Below are positions 5,573-12,095 of a DNA stretch of 16,950 nucleotides, piece by piece. The number at the start of each line of letters is the position of its first letter. The first letter of the stretch is position 1. The notes beneath the pieces were generated by a model that was not told where the DNA came from, searched no databases, and saw nothing but the letters and a program-made list of their open reading frames with translations. Origin of the DNA: SXXH01 sp041165735 (lineage in GTDB: Bacteria; Planctomycetota; UBA1135; GCA-002686595). The stretch covers positions 1 to 16,950 of the forward strand of contig JBKDQQ010000203.1 in assembly GCA_046341775.1 (NCBI GenBank), read 5' to 3'. Both the position numbers and the translations under genes were made by a program.

Positions 5573-5581
5573 CGACCAACC

Positions 5582-5971
5582 ATGGCATACAGCGACAAGG
5601 TCATCGACCACTACAACAACCCCCGCAACGTCGGCTCGCTCGACAAGCAGAAGCACAGCGTGGGCACCGGCGTCGTCGGAGCGCCGGAGTGCGGCGACGT
5701 GATGAAGCTGCAGATCGAGGTCGAGGGCGACCGCATCGTCGACGCGAAGTTCAAGACCTTCGGCTGCGGCTCGGCGATCGCCAGCAGCTCGCTGGCGACC
5801 GAATGGATCAAGGGCAAGACGATCGACGAGGCGATGGCCATCAAGAACACGCAGATCGTCGAGGAGCTGTCGCTGCCGCCGGTGAAGATCCACTGCAGCG
5901 TGCTGGCCGAGGACGCCATCAAGTCCGCCATCGCGGATTGGAAGGCGAAGCAGAAGGAGGAGGCCAAGTGA
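5582..5971 (+). CDS. iscU: Fe-S cluster scaffold IscU
   Basis: The scaffold protein has 129 aa (E. coli IscU 128) and assembles [2Fe-2S] clusters with sulphur from IscS. Cys37 in A-P-E-C-G-D, Asp39, Cys62 in F-G-C-G-S-A and His104-Cys105 are the cluster ligands or assembly residues. The HscA recognition motif L-P-P-V-K is at 98-102, matching the downstream hscBA genes. The start at ATG 5582 is supported by the family N-terminus (M-A-Y-S-D-K-V-I-D-H-Y) and by AAGGA 9 bases upstream. An in-frame ATG at 5498 would add residues encoded by the 16-bp array and is rejected. The stop overlaps iscA by four bases (GTGA). Confidence 0.97.
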   Translation: MAYSDKVIDHYNNPRNVGSLDKQKHSVGTGVVGAPECGDVMKLQIEVEGDRIVDAKFKTFGCGSAIASSSLATEWIKGKTIDEAMAIKNTQIVEELSLPPVKIHCSVLAEDAIKSAIADWKAKQKEEAK

Positions 5972-6294
5972 TCACGCTGACCGAGCTGGCCCAGAAGGAG
6001 ATCCGCCGGATCATCACCGAGCAGAACCTGCCGCCGGAGACCGCGCTGCGCGTGGGCGTCAAGGGTGGCGGCTGCTCGGGCTTCTCCTACACGCTGGGCT
6101 TCGACGACAAGGTCAGCGAAGTCGACCAGGTGTCGGAGGTCGAAGGCGTGCGGGTCGTGTGCGACCCCAAGAGCTTCCTCTACTTGAACGGCACGCAGAT
6201 CGACTTCGAGGACAACCTGATGGGGCGCGGCTTCAAGTTCGGCAACCCGAACGCGGCCAAGTCCTGCGGTTGCGGCGAGAGCTTCTCGGTCTGA
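5968..6294 (+). CDS. iscA: A-type Fe-S carrier IscA
   Basis: The A-type carrier has 108 aa (E. coli IscA 107). Its three conserved cysteines are Cys36 in G-G-G-C-S-G-F and Cys100/Cys102 in S-C-G-C-G-E-S-F near the C-terminus; they bind iron or [Fe-S] clusters for transfer to apo-proteins. It starts at GTG 5968-5970, sharing four bases with the iscU stop, so translation is probably coupled. The family-like N-terminus (I-T-L-T-E-L-A-Q-K-E-I) begins directly at this GTG. hscB begins 4 bp after the stop. The gene could equally be called an ErpA-type protein by sequence alone; position in the operon favours IscA. Confidence 0.95.
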   Translation: MITLTELAQKEIRRIITEQNLPPETALRVGVKGGGCSGFSYTLGFDDKVSEVDQVSEVEGVRVVCDPKSFLYLNGTQIDFEDNLMGRGFKFGNPNAAKSCGCGESFSV

Positions 6295-6298
6295 GTCG

Positions 6299-6919
6299 AT
6301 GGGCGCGCGTTGCACCACTTGCGGCGCCGCCTTGGAGCTGCCGTGCGCCTGCACGGCGTGCGGGGCGTTGCAACCGCTCGCGGCGGAGCGCGATCCCTGG
6401 GCCGAGCTGGGCTTCCAGCCCCGCATCGACATGGACGAGGCCGCGTTGAGGAAGCGGCTCCTCTCCGCGTCGCGCCTCGTGCATCCCGACTTCCACGGCG
6501 CCGACGAGTCGATGCGCGCGCTGGCGGAGGCGCACAGCGCTCGCCTGAACCGCGCCCACGCCGTCCTCGCCGACGAAGCGCGACGAGCCGACGCGCTGGT
6601 CGGGTTGCTCGGCGGCCCCGACGAGTCGTCCTCGCGCGAGATGCCGCGCGAGTTCCTGCTCGAAGTGCTCGAATGGAACGAGGCGCTCGAGGAGGCGCGC
6701 GCCGCGCGCGCGTGGAGCGGCCGCATCGCGCTCCTGCGCGACGAACTGGCCGCGCGGCGCGGCGCCGAGCTGGCCGCGGTGCGCGGGCTCCTCGATCCGG
6801 CGCCCGCGCACGGCGACGCGCGTCTCCAGCACGTCCGCTCCAGGCTCAACGCCGTGCGCTACCTCGACCGCGCGCTCGGCGAGCTCGAGGCTCTGCGACT
6901 CTCGGCCACGCGCGCCTGA
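6299..6919 (+). CDS. hscB: J-domain co-chaperone HscB with N-terminal cysteine cluster
   Basis: The 206-aa co-chaperone delivers IscU to HscA and stimulates its ATPase. The J domain spans about residues 33-100 with the H-P-D triad at 62-64 (R-L-V-H-P-D-F), followed by a helical IscU-binding domain (about 110-200). E. coli HscB is about 171 aa; the extra N-terminal 25 residues hold Cys5-x2-Cys8 and Cys16-x-Cys18-x2-Cys21 then G-A-L-Q-P, a probable zinc site. From memory this resembles the N-terminal zinc domain of eukaryotic HSC20/HSCB (C-x2-C...C-x2-C-x-A-L-Q). The ATG at 6299, 4 bp after iscA, is needed to include that cluster. The C-terminal half is Ala/Arg/Glu-rich. Confidence 0.88.
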   Translation: MGARCTTCGAALELPCACTACGALQPLAAERDPWAELGFQPRIDMDEAALRKRLLSASRLVHPDFHGADESMRALAEAHSARLNRAHAVLADEARRADALVGLLGGPDESSSREMPREFLLEVLEWNEALEEARAARAWSGRIALLRDELAARRGAELAAVRGLLDPAPAHGDARLQHVRSRLNAVRYLDRALGELEALRLSATRA

Positions 6920-6946
6920 CACGCCGCGCACCACACGCACCCCCCC

Positions 6947-8824
6947 ATGGGCTACATCGAACTCAATGTCCTCAACCAACCCGTCGCGCCCAGGCAGCAA
7001 GGCGCGCTGGGGATCGACCTCGGCACGACCCATTCGCTGGCGGCGATCTGGAAGGACGGCCGGCCCCAGGTGCTGCGCGTCGAGGGCGAGAGCGCGCTCG
7101 TGCCGAGCGTGGTGCACTTCCCGCGCGAAGGCGCGCCTGTCGTCGGGCAGGCGGCGCGCGAGCAGGCGATCGCCGCGCCGCGGGACACGCTGTTCTCGAT
7201 CAAGCGCTTCATGGGCCGCGGCTTGAAGGATGTGGCGCAGGAGCTCGCCACGCTGCCCTACGCGGCGACGGAGACCGCCACCGGATTGATCCAGCTCGAG
7301 GTGCACGGACGGAAGTACACGCCCGAGCAGCTCTCGGCGCTCGTCCTGAGGAAGGTGCACGAGACCGCCAGTCGCGCGCTGGGCGAGACGGCGCCGACGC
7401 GCGTGGTGGTCACCGTACCCGCGTACTTCGACGACACGCAACGGCAGGCCACGCGCGACGCCGCGCGCCTGGCGGGGCTCGAGGTGCTGCGCATCGTCAA
7501 CGAGCCCACGGCCGCCAGCCTCGCCTACGGCCTGGACCAGCGCGACAAGGGCGCGGTCGTCGTGTACGACCTCGGCGGGGGCACGTTCGACGTGACCGTC
7601 CTATCGATCGAGGAAGGCGTGTTCCGCGTGCTGTCCACCGCCGGCGACACGCACCTCGGCGGGGACGACTTCGACGCCGCGCTGGTCGCCTTGGCGCGCG
7701 CCGAGATCGCCGCGGCCCACGGCGCGGAGGTGCTCGAGGACGCCGGCTGCCAGCAGGCGCTGCGCCTCGCCTGCGAGCGCTGCAAGATCGAGCTCTCCTC
7801 GGCGCCGCGCGCGGAGATCCACCTCGTGCTGCCCGAGCAGCGCGTCGCCTGGCGCCGCGAAGTCTCGCGCGAGGAGTTCGAGGCGCTCGTCGCGCCTCTC
7901 GTCGAGCGCACCATGGCCGCGTGCAGGCAGGCCTTGTCCGACGCCAAGTTGCCGCCGGAGCGGATCGACGAGGTCGTGCTGGTCGGAGGCAGCTCGCGCA
8001 TCCCCGTGGTGCGCGCGCGCGTCGAGGCCTTCTTCGGCCGCAAGCCGCACACCGAGCTGAATCCGGACGAGGTCGTCGCGCTGGGCGCGGCCGTGCAGGC
8101 CCACATCCTCGTCGGCGGCAAGCGCGACGTGCTGCTGCTCGACGTGACGCCGCTTTCCCTGGGCGTGGAGACGATGGGTGGCGCGGTCTCGAAGATCATC
8201 CAGCGCAACTCGACCGTGCCCTGCTCGGCGACCGAGGGCTTCACCACCTACGCCGACGACCAGACCGGCATCGACTTCCACATCGTGCAGGGCGAGCGCG
8301 AGCTGGCCTCCGACTGCCGCAGCCTCGGGCGGTTCAAGCTGCGCGGCATCCCGCCGATGCCGGCGGGCATGGCGAAGGTCGGCGTGCGCTTCCACATCGA
8401 CGCGGACGGGGTGCTGACCGTCACCGCCAAGGAGGAGCGCAGCGGCGCCAGCGCCTCCATCGACGTGCAACCCATGCACGGCCTCACCGACGCGGAGGTC
8501 GAGGGCATGCTGGCGAGTTCCTTCGAGCACGCCAAGGACGACTTCGAGGCGCGACGCGCCGCCGACCTCGCCACGGAGATCGGCACGATGGCGCGCGCCG
8601 TCGAGAAGAACCTCAACGCCGCGCGCGCCGGGCTCGACAAGGAGTCGCTGCTGGACCTCGAGGAGGCGCTGGCGCGCGCCAAGGCGGCGGCGCTCGGCGC
8701 CGACGCGCGGGCGATGCAGAAGGCGCGCGACGAGTTCGAGCGCGCCTCGCTGCCTTTGGCGGCGTTGCTGATGAACAATGTGGCGCAGAAGGCCTTGATG
8801 GGCCGTTCGCTCGACGAGGTCTGA
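6947..8824 (+). CDS. hscA: Hsp70-type chaperone HscA
   Basis: This is a 625-aa Hsp70 (E. coli HscA 616). The ATPase domain (about 20-395) shows G-I-D-L-G-T-T-H-S (22-30), the I-K-R-F-M-G loop (85-90), N-E-P-T-A-A-S-L-A-Y-G (185-195), D-L-G-G-G-T-F-D (208-215) and later L-V-G-G-S-S-R-I-P-V. The substrate-binding domain follows (D-V-T-P-L-S-L-G-V-E-T). It lacks the long acidic C-terminal tail and E-E-V-D-like end of DnaK. With HscB it uses ATP to release the cluster from IscU at the L-P-P-V-K site. The 27-bp spacer from hscB is C-rich with a run of seven C and no Shine-Dalgarno sequence. It is the last gene of the operon; no ferredoxin gene follows, as gpmA converges from the other strand. Confidence 0.94.
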   Translation: MGYIELNVLNQPVAPRQQGALGIDLGTTHSLAAIWKDGRPQVLRVEGESALVPSVVHFPREGAPVVGQAAREQAIAAPRDTLFSIKRFMGRGLKDVAQELATLPYAATETATGLIQLEVHGRKYTPEQLSALVLRKVHETASRALGETAPTRVVVTVPAYFDDTQRQATRDAARLAGLEVLRIVNEPTAASLAYGLDQRDKGAVVVYDLGGGTFDVTVLSIEEGVFRVLSTAGDTHLGGDDFDAALVALARAEIAAAHGAEVLEDAGCQQALRLACERCKIELSSAPRAEIHLVLPEQRVAWRREVSREEFEALVAPLVERTMAACRQALSDAKLPPERIDEVVLVGGSSRIPVVRARVEAFFGRKPHTELNPDEVVALGAAVQAHILVGGKRDVLLLDVTPLSLGVETMGGAVSKIIQRNSTVPCSATEGFTTYADDQTGIDFHIVQGERELASDCRSLGRFKLRGIPPMPAGMAKVGVRFHIDADGVLTVTAKEERSGASASIDVQPMHGLTDAEVEGMLASSFEHAKDDFEARRAADLATEIGTMARAVEKNLNAARAGLDKESLLDLEEALARAKAAALGADARAMQKARDEFERASLPLAALLMNNVAQKALMGRSLDEV

Positions 8825-8833
8825 GCGACGCTT

Positions 8834-8871
8834 CGACCGCGCGCGCCGGCCCATGTCGCCGACCGCGCGCG
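8834..8871. repeat. 12-bp direct repeat in the hscA/gpmA convergent spacer
   Basis: CGACCGCGCGCG occurs at 8834-8845 and 8860-8871, 26 bases apart, within the 63-bp spacer between two convergent stops. No stem followed by a T-tract is visible on either strand, so no intrinsic terminator is called. It may be simple CG-rich sequence. Confidence 0.4.
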
Positions 8872-8887
8872 TCGAGCCCTCGGGCAT

Positions 8888-9637
8888 TCAGTGCCTGGCC
8901 TTGCCTTGCGCGGCCACGGCGTGCGTCGCGGCGGCGATCTCGGAGTCGCTGGCGAGATAGCGGCTCGACAAGGGCTTCAGGTCGGCGTCGAGCTCGTAGA
9001 CGAGCGGGATGCCCGTGGGCACGTTCAACCCGACGAGCTTCTGCTCGTCCATGCGCTCGAAGTGCTGGATCAGGGCGCGCAGCGAGTTGCCGTGCGCCGC
9101 CACGAGCACGCGTTCGCCGCGCTTGATCGCCGGGGCGATCTCGGCCTCGAAGCAGGGCACCACGCGCGCGATGGTGTCCTTCAGCGACTCGGCCAAGGGA
9201 CGCTCCGCGTCCGACAAGTGGCGGTAGCGCGGGTCGTTGGCGGGGTTGCGCGGGTCGTCGCGCGCGAAGGGCGGCGGCGGGATGTCGAAGCTGCGACGCC
9301 AGACGAGCACCTGGGCTTCGCCATGCAACGCGGCGGTCTCGGCCTTGTCCAGCCCGGTCAGGGCGCCGTAGTGGCGCTCGTTGAGGCGCCAGTCGTTGCG
9401 CACGGGGATCCAGCACTGGTCCAGCTCCTGCAGCGCGTGCCACAATGTGGTGATGGCGCGCTTCAAGTAGCTCGTGTGCGCGCGATCGAACTGAAAGCCC
9501 GCGGCCTTCAGGCGACGCCCGGCCTCGCGCGCCTCCTCGACGCCCTTCTCCGACAGGGGCACGTCGCGCCATCCTGTGAAGCGGTTTTCTCGGTTCCACT
9601 GGCTCTCGCCGTGGCGCAGCAGCACGAGCTTGTGCAT
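8888..9637 (-). CDS. gpmA: 2,3-bisphosphoglycerate-dependent phosphoglycerate mutase
   Basis: The enzyme of 249 aa (E. coli GpmA 250) interconverts 3- and 2-phosphoglycerate in glycolysis and gluconeogenesis through a phosphohistidine. The R-H-G-E signature lies at residues 8-11 with phospho-acceptor His9; Arg60 (Y-L-K-R-A), Glu87 in N-E-R-H-Y-G (86-91) and His182 in A-A-H-G-N-S complete the active site. The ATG at 9635-9637 places the R-H-G motif at its usual distance; a longer in-frame start would add 19 unrelated residues overlapping the end of fchA. It follows that gene by 31 bp on the same strand, in a G-poor spacer without Shine-Dalgarno sequence, and probably shares its transcript. Confidence 0.96.
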   Translation of the reverse strand: MHKLVLLRHGESQWNRENRFTGWRDVPLSEKGVEEAREAGRRLKAAGFQFDRAHTSYLKRAITTLWHALQELDQCWIPVRNDWRLNERHYGALTGLDKAETAALHGEAQVLVWRRSFDIPPPPFARDDPRNPANDPRYRHLSDAERPLAESLKDTIARVVPCFEAEIAPAIKRGERVLVAAHGNSLRALIQHFERMDEQKLVGLNVPTGIPLVYELDADLKPLSSRYLASDSEIAAATHAVAAQGKARH

Positions 9638-9668
9638 GGTCGGTTCGGGTGGTCGCGGGTGTTCTCGT

Positions 9669-10304
9669 TCAGCCGGCCAGCACGCCATCGGCATGCTGGA
9701 GCACGACGCCCAGGGCGACCTGCGCGCGGGCGCGCAGCGTCTCGCCGCGCGCCAGGCGCTCCTCCACCCAGGGCTTGTCCTTGATGGAACCGGCGTTGAC
9801 GCGCACGTTCAACCACGCCGCCTCCAATCCCGCCCGCGCGGCCAACGCGCCGCTCGCCAGGTCGGTGGCGAGGTTCTTGTTCGAACCCGGCACGGTGGCG
9901 GCCATGCACTCCAGCACCTCGCAGCCGCGCTCCATGGTCTCGAGCGGCGTCTCCAGCGCGCCCTTGGACGCGGCTTGGATGGCCGCCGCGCGCTCCGCCT
10001 TGCGGGCCTCGTCGTCCTTGGGCAACTTGAAGGCGCACGACAACGCGTCGTAGCTGCGCGCATCCAGCTCGACGAGCTCGAGGCAGCGACGCCGCGCGCG
10101 CTCGGCGAGATCAGCGCGCTGCTCCATGGAAGGCGCGACGGCCGCGTAGGCCTCGCCGGTGGAGAAGCGCGCGACCATCGCGAGCAGGGCCGCGGCGTCC
10201 GCGATCCATGCGGCCGCCGCCGATCCGCCCCCGGGCGTGGCGCTGCGTTCGGCGAGGCGTTGCGTGAACTGGTCGAGCGTGAGATCGAACAAGGCGGGCT
10301 GCAT
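9669..10304 (-). CDS. Cyclodeaminase/methenyl-tetrahydrofolate cyclohydrolase family protein (FchA/FTCD-C)
   Basis: The 211-aa protein matches the all-helical FTCD C-terminal/FchA family. The signature T-P-G-G-G-S-A-A-A is at residues 23-31, followed by hydrophobic and Arg/Glu-rich helices. Members convert 5,10-methenyl-THF to 10-formyl-THF (FchA) or deaminate formimino-THF (FTCD). No formyltransferase domain or histidine-degradation gene is seen beside it, so a stand-alone cyclohydrolase is the likelier role. The ATG at 10302-10304 is followed by a family-like N-terminus (L-x-x-F-x-x-x-L-A-E-R). On the minus strand TAGGAT (10311-10316) lies 6-11 bases before the ATG and could be a -10 box of a nearly leaderless transcript. 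gpmA follows 31 bp downstream. Confidence 0.88.
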   Translation of the reverse strand: MQPALFDLTLDQFTQRLAERSATPGGGSAAAAWIADAAALLAMVARFSTGEAYAAVAPSMEQRADLAERARRRCLELVELDARSYDALSCAFKLPKDDEARKAERAAAIQAASKGALETPLETMERGCEVLECMAATVPGSNKNLATDLASGALAARAGLEAAWLNVRVNAGSIKDKPWVEERLARGETLRARAQVALGVVLQHADGVLAG

Positions 10305-10341
10305 CGGCGGCAGATCCTAGGAATCCCCTGGCTCCATTGAG

Positions 10342-10361
10342 TGTTTACTGATTGGTAAACA
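10342..10361. promoter_or_regulatory. Operator candidate: TGTTTAC-N6-GTAAACA dyad
   Basis: TGTTTAC (10342-10348) and GTAAACA (10355-10361) are perfect 7-base inverted arms around TGATTG. The dyad is 38 bp from the fchA ATG and 83 bp from the GT5 start, well placed for control of either gene. Length and AT-content fit a dimeric repressor site; no regulator gene is adjacent. Confidence 0.55.
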
Positions 10362-10430
10362 TACGGATACACAGTCCATTCATCATCATTACTATTTGCC
10401 TTCATTGCACTTAGAAACACCACACAGGCA

Positions 10431-10437
10431 AGGAAGG
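10431..10437 (+). promoter_or_regulatory. Ribosome binding site deciding the TTG start of the GT5 gene
   Basis: AGGAAGG is followed by seven bases and then TTG 10445-10447. It is one of the best Shine-Dalgarno matches in the window. It supports the TTG 10445 start over a second in-frame TTG at 10589, where the conserved domain begins. Confidence 0.6.
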
Positions 10438-10444
10438 CACTCCC

Positions 10445-12094
10445 TTGGCAGCCTCATCTAGATTCTCTCCCGCCTTTGCTGTCCTCCAGGATTCAGGGGC
10501 GCTCACAACTTCGACGCCCCGTCCGATCGCCGCCGCGCGCACGCGCGACGCGCGCCCCGGACATCCCCTCCAGGACGCACGACGACGCTTGAAGGTCGCC
10601 TTCGTCACTCCCGAACTCCACTCGCTGGTCCGCCTCACCGGGCTGGCGGAGGTCTCGGAAGCACTGCCTCGCGCATTGCGCCAAGCCGGCGCCGACGTGC
10701 GCGTGTTCCTGCCTTGGACCCGCGACCTGCAGGACCGCGCGCTGCAGGACCTGCACACGGTCGGCGAGGTGCGCGTCAAGGACGGGCAATCCCGCACCTC
10801 GGCCACGATCCTCACCGGCCACATCGGCGACCTGCCCGTGGTGCTGGTCGACCACCCCCAACTGCTGCGCACGAAGAGCGTGTACAGCGACCAGGAAGGT
10901 CCGCACCAGGACAACTGGCGGCGCTTCACCGTGTTCTGCCGCGCGGTGCTCGAGAGCTTCCCCCTGCTCTCCTTCGAGCCGGATGTGGTGCATTGCCTCG
11001 ACTGGACGACCGGCATCCTGCCCGTGGTCAAGGAGCTCGAGTACACGCAGAAGGGCCTCGACCATCCCGCGGCGCGCGCCGGGACGTACTTCTCGGTGCA
11101 CTCGACCGCGCGCCAAGGCACCTTCGAGCGCGACGTGCTGCCGAAGATGGGCTTGCCGGCCAGCGTGTTCCAGCACGCGCGCGGCGTGGAGCTCGGCGGC
11201 AAGGTCAGCTTCCTCAAGGCTGGCGCGGAGTTCGCGACCCTGGTGGGCACGTTCTCCCCCGCGATGAGCGAGCGACTGCTGCGCCAGGCGAGCGGCGATC
11301 GCCTCGAGGACACCTTCAAGCGGCGCGCGGCCGACAAGGACCTCTTCGGCGTCCTCAACGGCATCGACTACAAGGCGTGGGATCCCAGCAACGATCCGTT
11401 GCTGCCGCAGATGTACTCCGCCAAGGACAAGGACCTCGACGGCAAGCGCAAGTGCAAGGCCTCGCTGCAGTCCAGCCTGAAGCTCGACAACGGACCGCGC
11501 CGCATGGTCGCGGCCGTCGTGGGCCGCTTCGACGCCGACAGCGGCTTCGACATCCTCGCGGAGGTGCTGACCGCCATCCTCGAGCGCGGCGTGCAAGTCG
11601 TCCTGCTCGGCACGGGCCGGAGCGAGATCATCGAGCGCGTGAAGACGATGGAGTCGACCTTCGTCGGTTGCTGCCGCCTGATCGAGGGCTTCAACGCCAA
11701 CGCGCTGCATCCTCTGCTCGGCGCGGCCGACGCGATGATCCTCCCCTCGCACTTCAACGCCAGCAACAGCTTGTGCGCGATCGGCATGCGCTACGGGGTC
11801 GTGCCCGTGGCCTACGCCAACAGCGGACTCGAGGACACGATCGTCGACTGCGACGGCTCCAATCGCGCGCCGACCGGGTTCCTGTTCAAGGGCTACAGCG
11901 GCGACAGCCTGCTCGACGGACTCGACGCCGCGCGCAAGGCCTACAAGGACGCCGAGGAGTGGAAGGCGCTCGCGCTGCGCTGCATGAAGCAGGACTTCTC
12001 GTGGACCGCCACCGCGGAGAAGTACCTCGAGATCTACAAGAAGGCCTCGCAGCGCGGGAAGAAGGGCGCCAAGAAGAGCGCCGCGGAGGGCTGA
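10445..12094 (+). CDS. Glycogen/starch synthase-like GT5 glycosyltransferase with altered active site
   Basis: The 549-aa protein has a GT5 (GlgA) fold: N-terminal domain from residue 50 (K-V-A-F-V-T-P-E-L), L-D-W (185-187), V-H-S (218-220), N-G-I-D-Y-K-A-W-D-P (305-314) and a C-terminal GT1-like domain. By manual alignment to E. coli GlgA several key residues differ. The ADP-glucose motif K-x-G-G-L reads R-L-T-G-L (63-67); the R...K pair of the R-L-x-x-Q-K-G segment reads R-F-D-A-D-S-G (361-367), losing Lys305; the E-P-C-G-L motif reads N-A-S-N-S-L (438-443), losing Glu377. It may be a different glycosyltransferase or a pseudoenzyme. The first 49 residues are low-complexity; an alternative TTG at 10589 gives 501 aa. 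The Lys-rich tail ends 1 bp before the ROK kinase gene. Confidence 0.8.
   Translation: MAASSRFSPAFAVLQDSGALTTSTPRPIAAARTRDARPGHPLQDARRRLKVAFVTPELHSLVRLTGLAEVSEALPRALRQAGADVRVFLPWTRDLQDRALQDLHTVGEVRVKDGQSRTSATILTGHIGDLPVVLVDHPQLLRTKSVYSDQEGPHQDNWRRFTVFCRAVLESFPLLSFEPDVVHCLDWTTGILPVVKELEYTQKGLDHPAARAGTYFSVHSTARQGTFERDVLPKMGLPASVFQHARGVELGGKVSFLKAGAEFATLVGTFSPAMSERLLRQASGDRLEDTFKRRAADKDLFGVLNGIDYKAWDPSNDPLLPQMYSAKDKDLDGKRKCKASLQSSLKLDNGPRRMVAAVVGRFDADSGFDILAEVLTAILERGVQVVLLGTGRSEIIERVKTMESTFVGCCRLIEGFNANALHPLLGAADAMILPSHFNASNSLCAIGMRYGVVPVAYANSGLEDTIVDCDGSNRAPTGFLFKGYSGDSLLDGLDAARKAYKDAEEWKALALRCMKQDFSWTATAEKYLEIYKKASQRGKKGAKKSAAEG
12085..12090 (+). promoter_or_regulatory. Ribosome binding site of the ROK kinase gene
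   Basis: GGAGGG, inside the last codons of the GT5 gene, lies 5 bases before GTG 12096. It fixes that GTG as the start. Confidence 0.6.
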
Positions 12095-12095
12095 G

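Larger units (their letters stand above)
10305..10444. promoter_or_regulatory. AT-rich divergent control region
   Basis: The 140 bp between fchA (minus) and the GT5 gene (plus) include a markedly AT-rich block (about 10337-10425), unlike anything else in the window. It must carry both promoters. Candidates are TAGGAT (minus strand, 10311-10316) for fchA and TACTAT (10390-10395) as a -10-like box for the GT5 gene; neither has a good -35 partner, so both are tentative. A strong dyad lies inside at 10342-10361. Confidence 0.55.

Noticed and set aside
3803..5893. Very long minus-strand frame (about 700 codons) opposite iscS and iscU
   Set aside because: It is antisense to genes with clear catalytic motifs and is rich in Arg, His, Asp and Val as expected from mirrored GC-rich codons.
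8825..8887. Bidirectional terminator between hscA and gpmA
   Set aside because: Only direct repeats and imperfect CG pairing are present; there is no T-tract on either strand.
6310..9126. 938-codon plus frame across hscB and hscA
   Set aside because: It is the out-of-frame shadow of hscB/hscA, dominated by Arg, Ala and Gly, with no domain.
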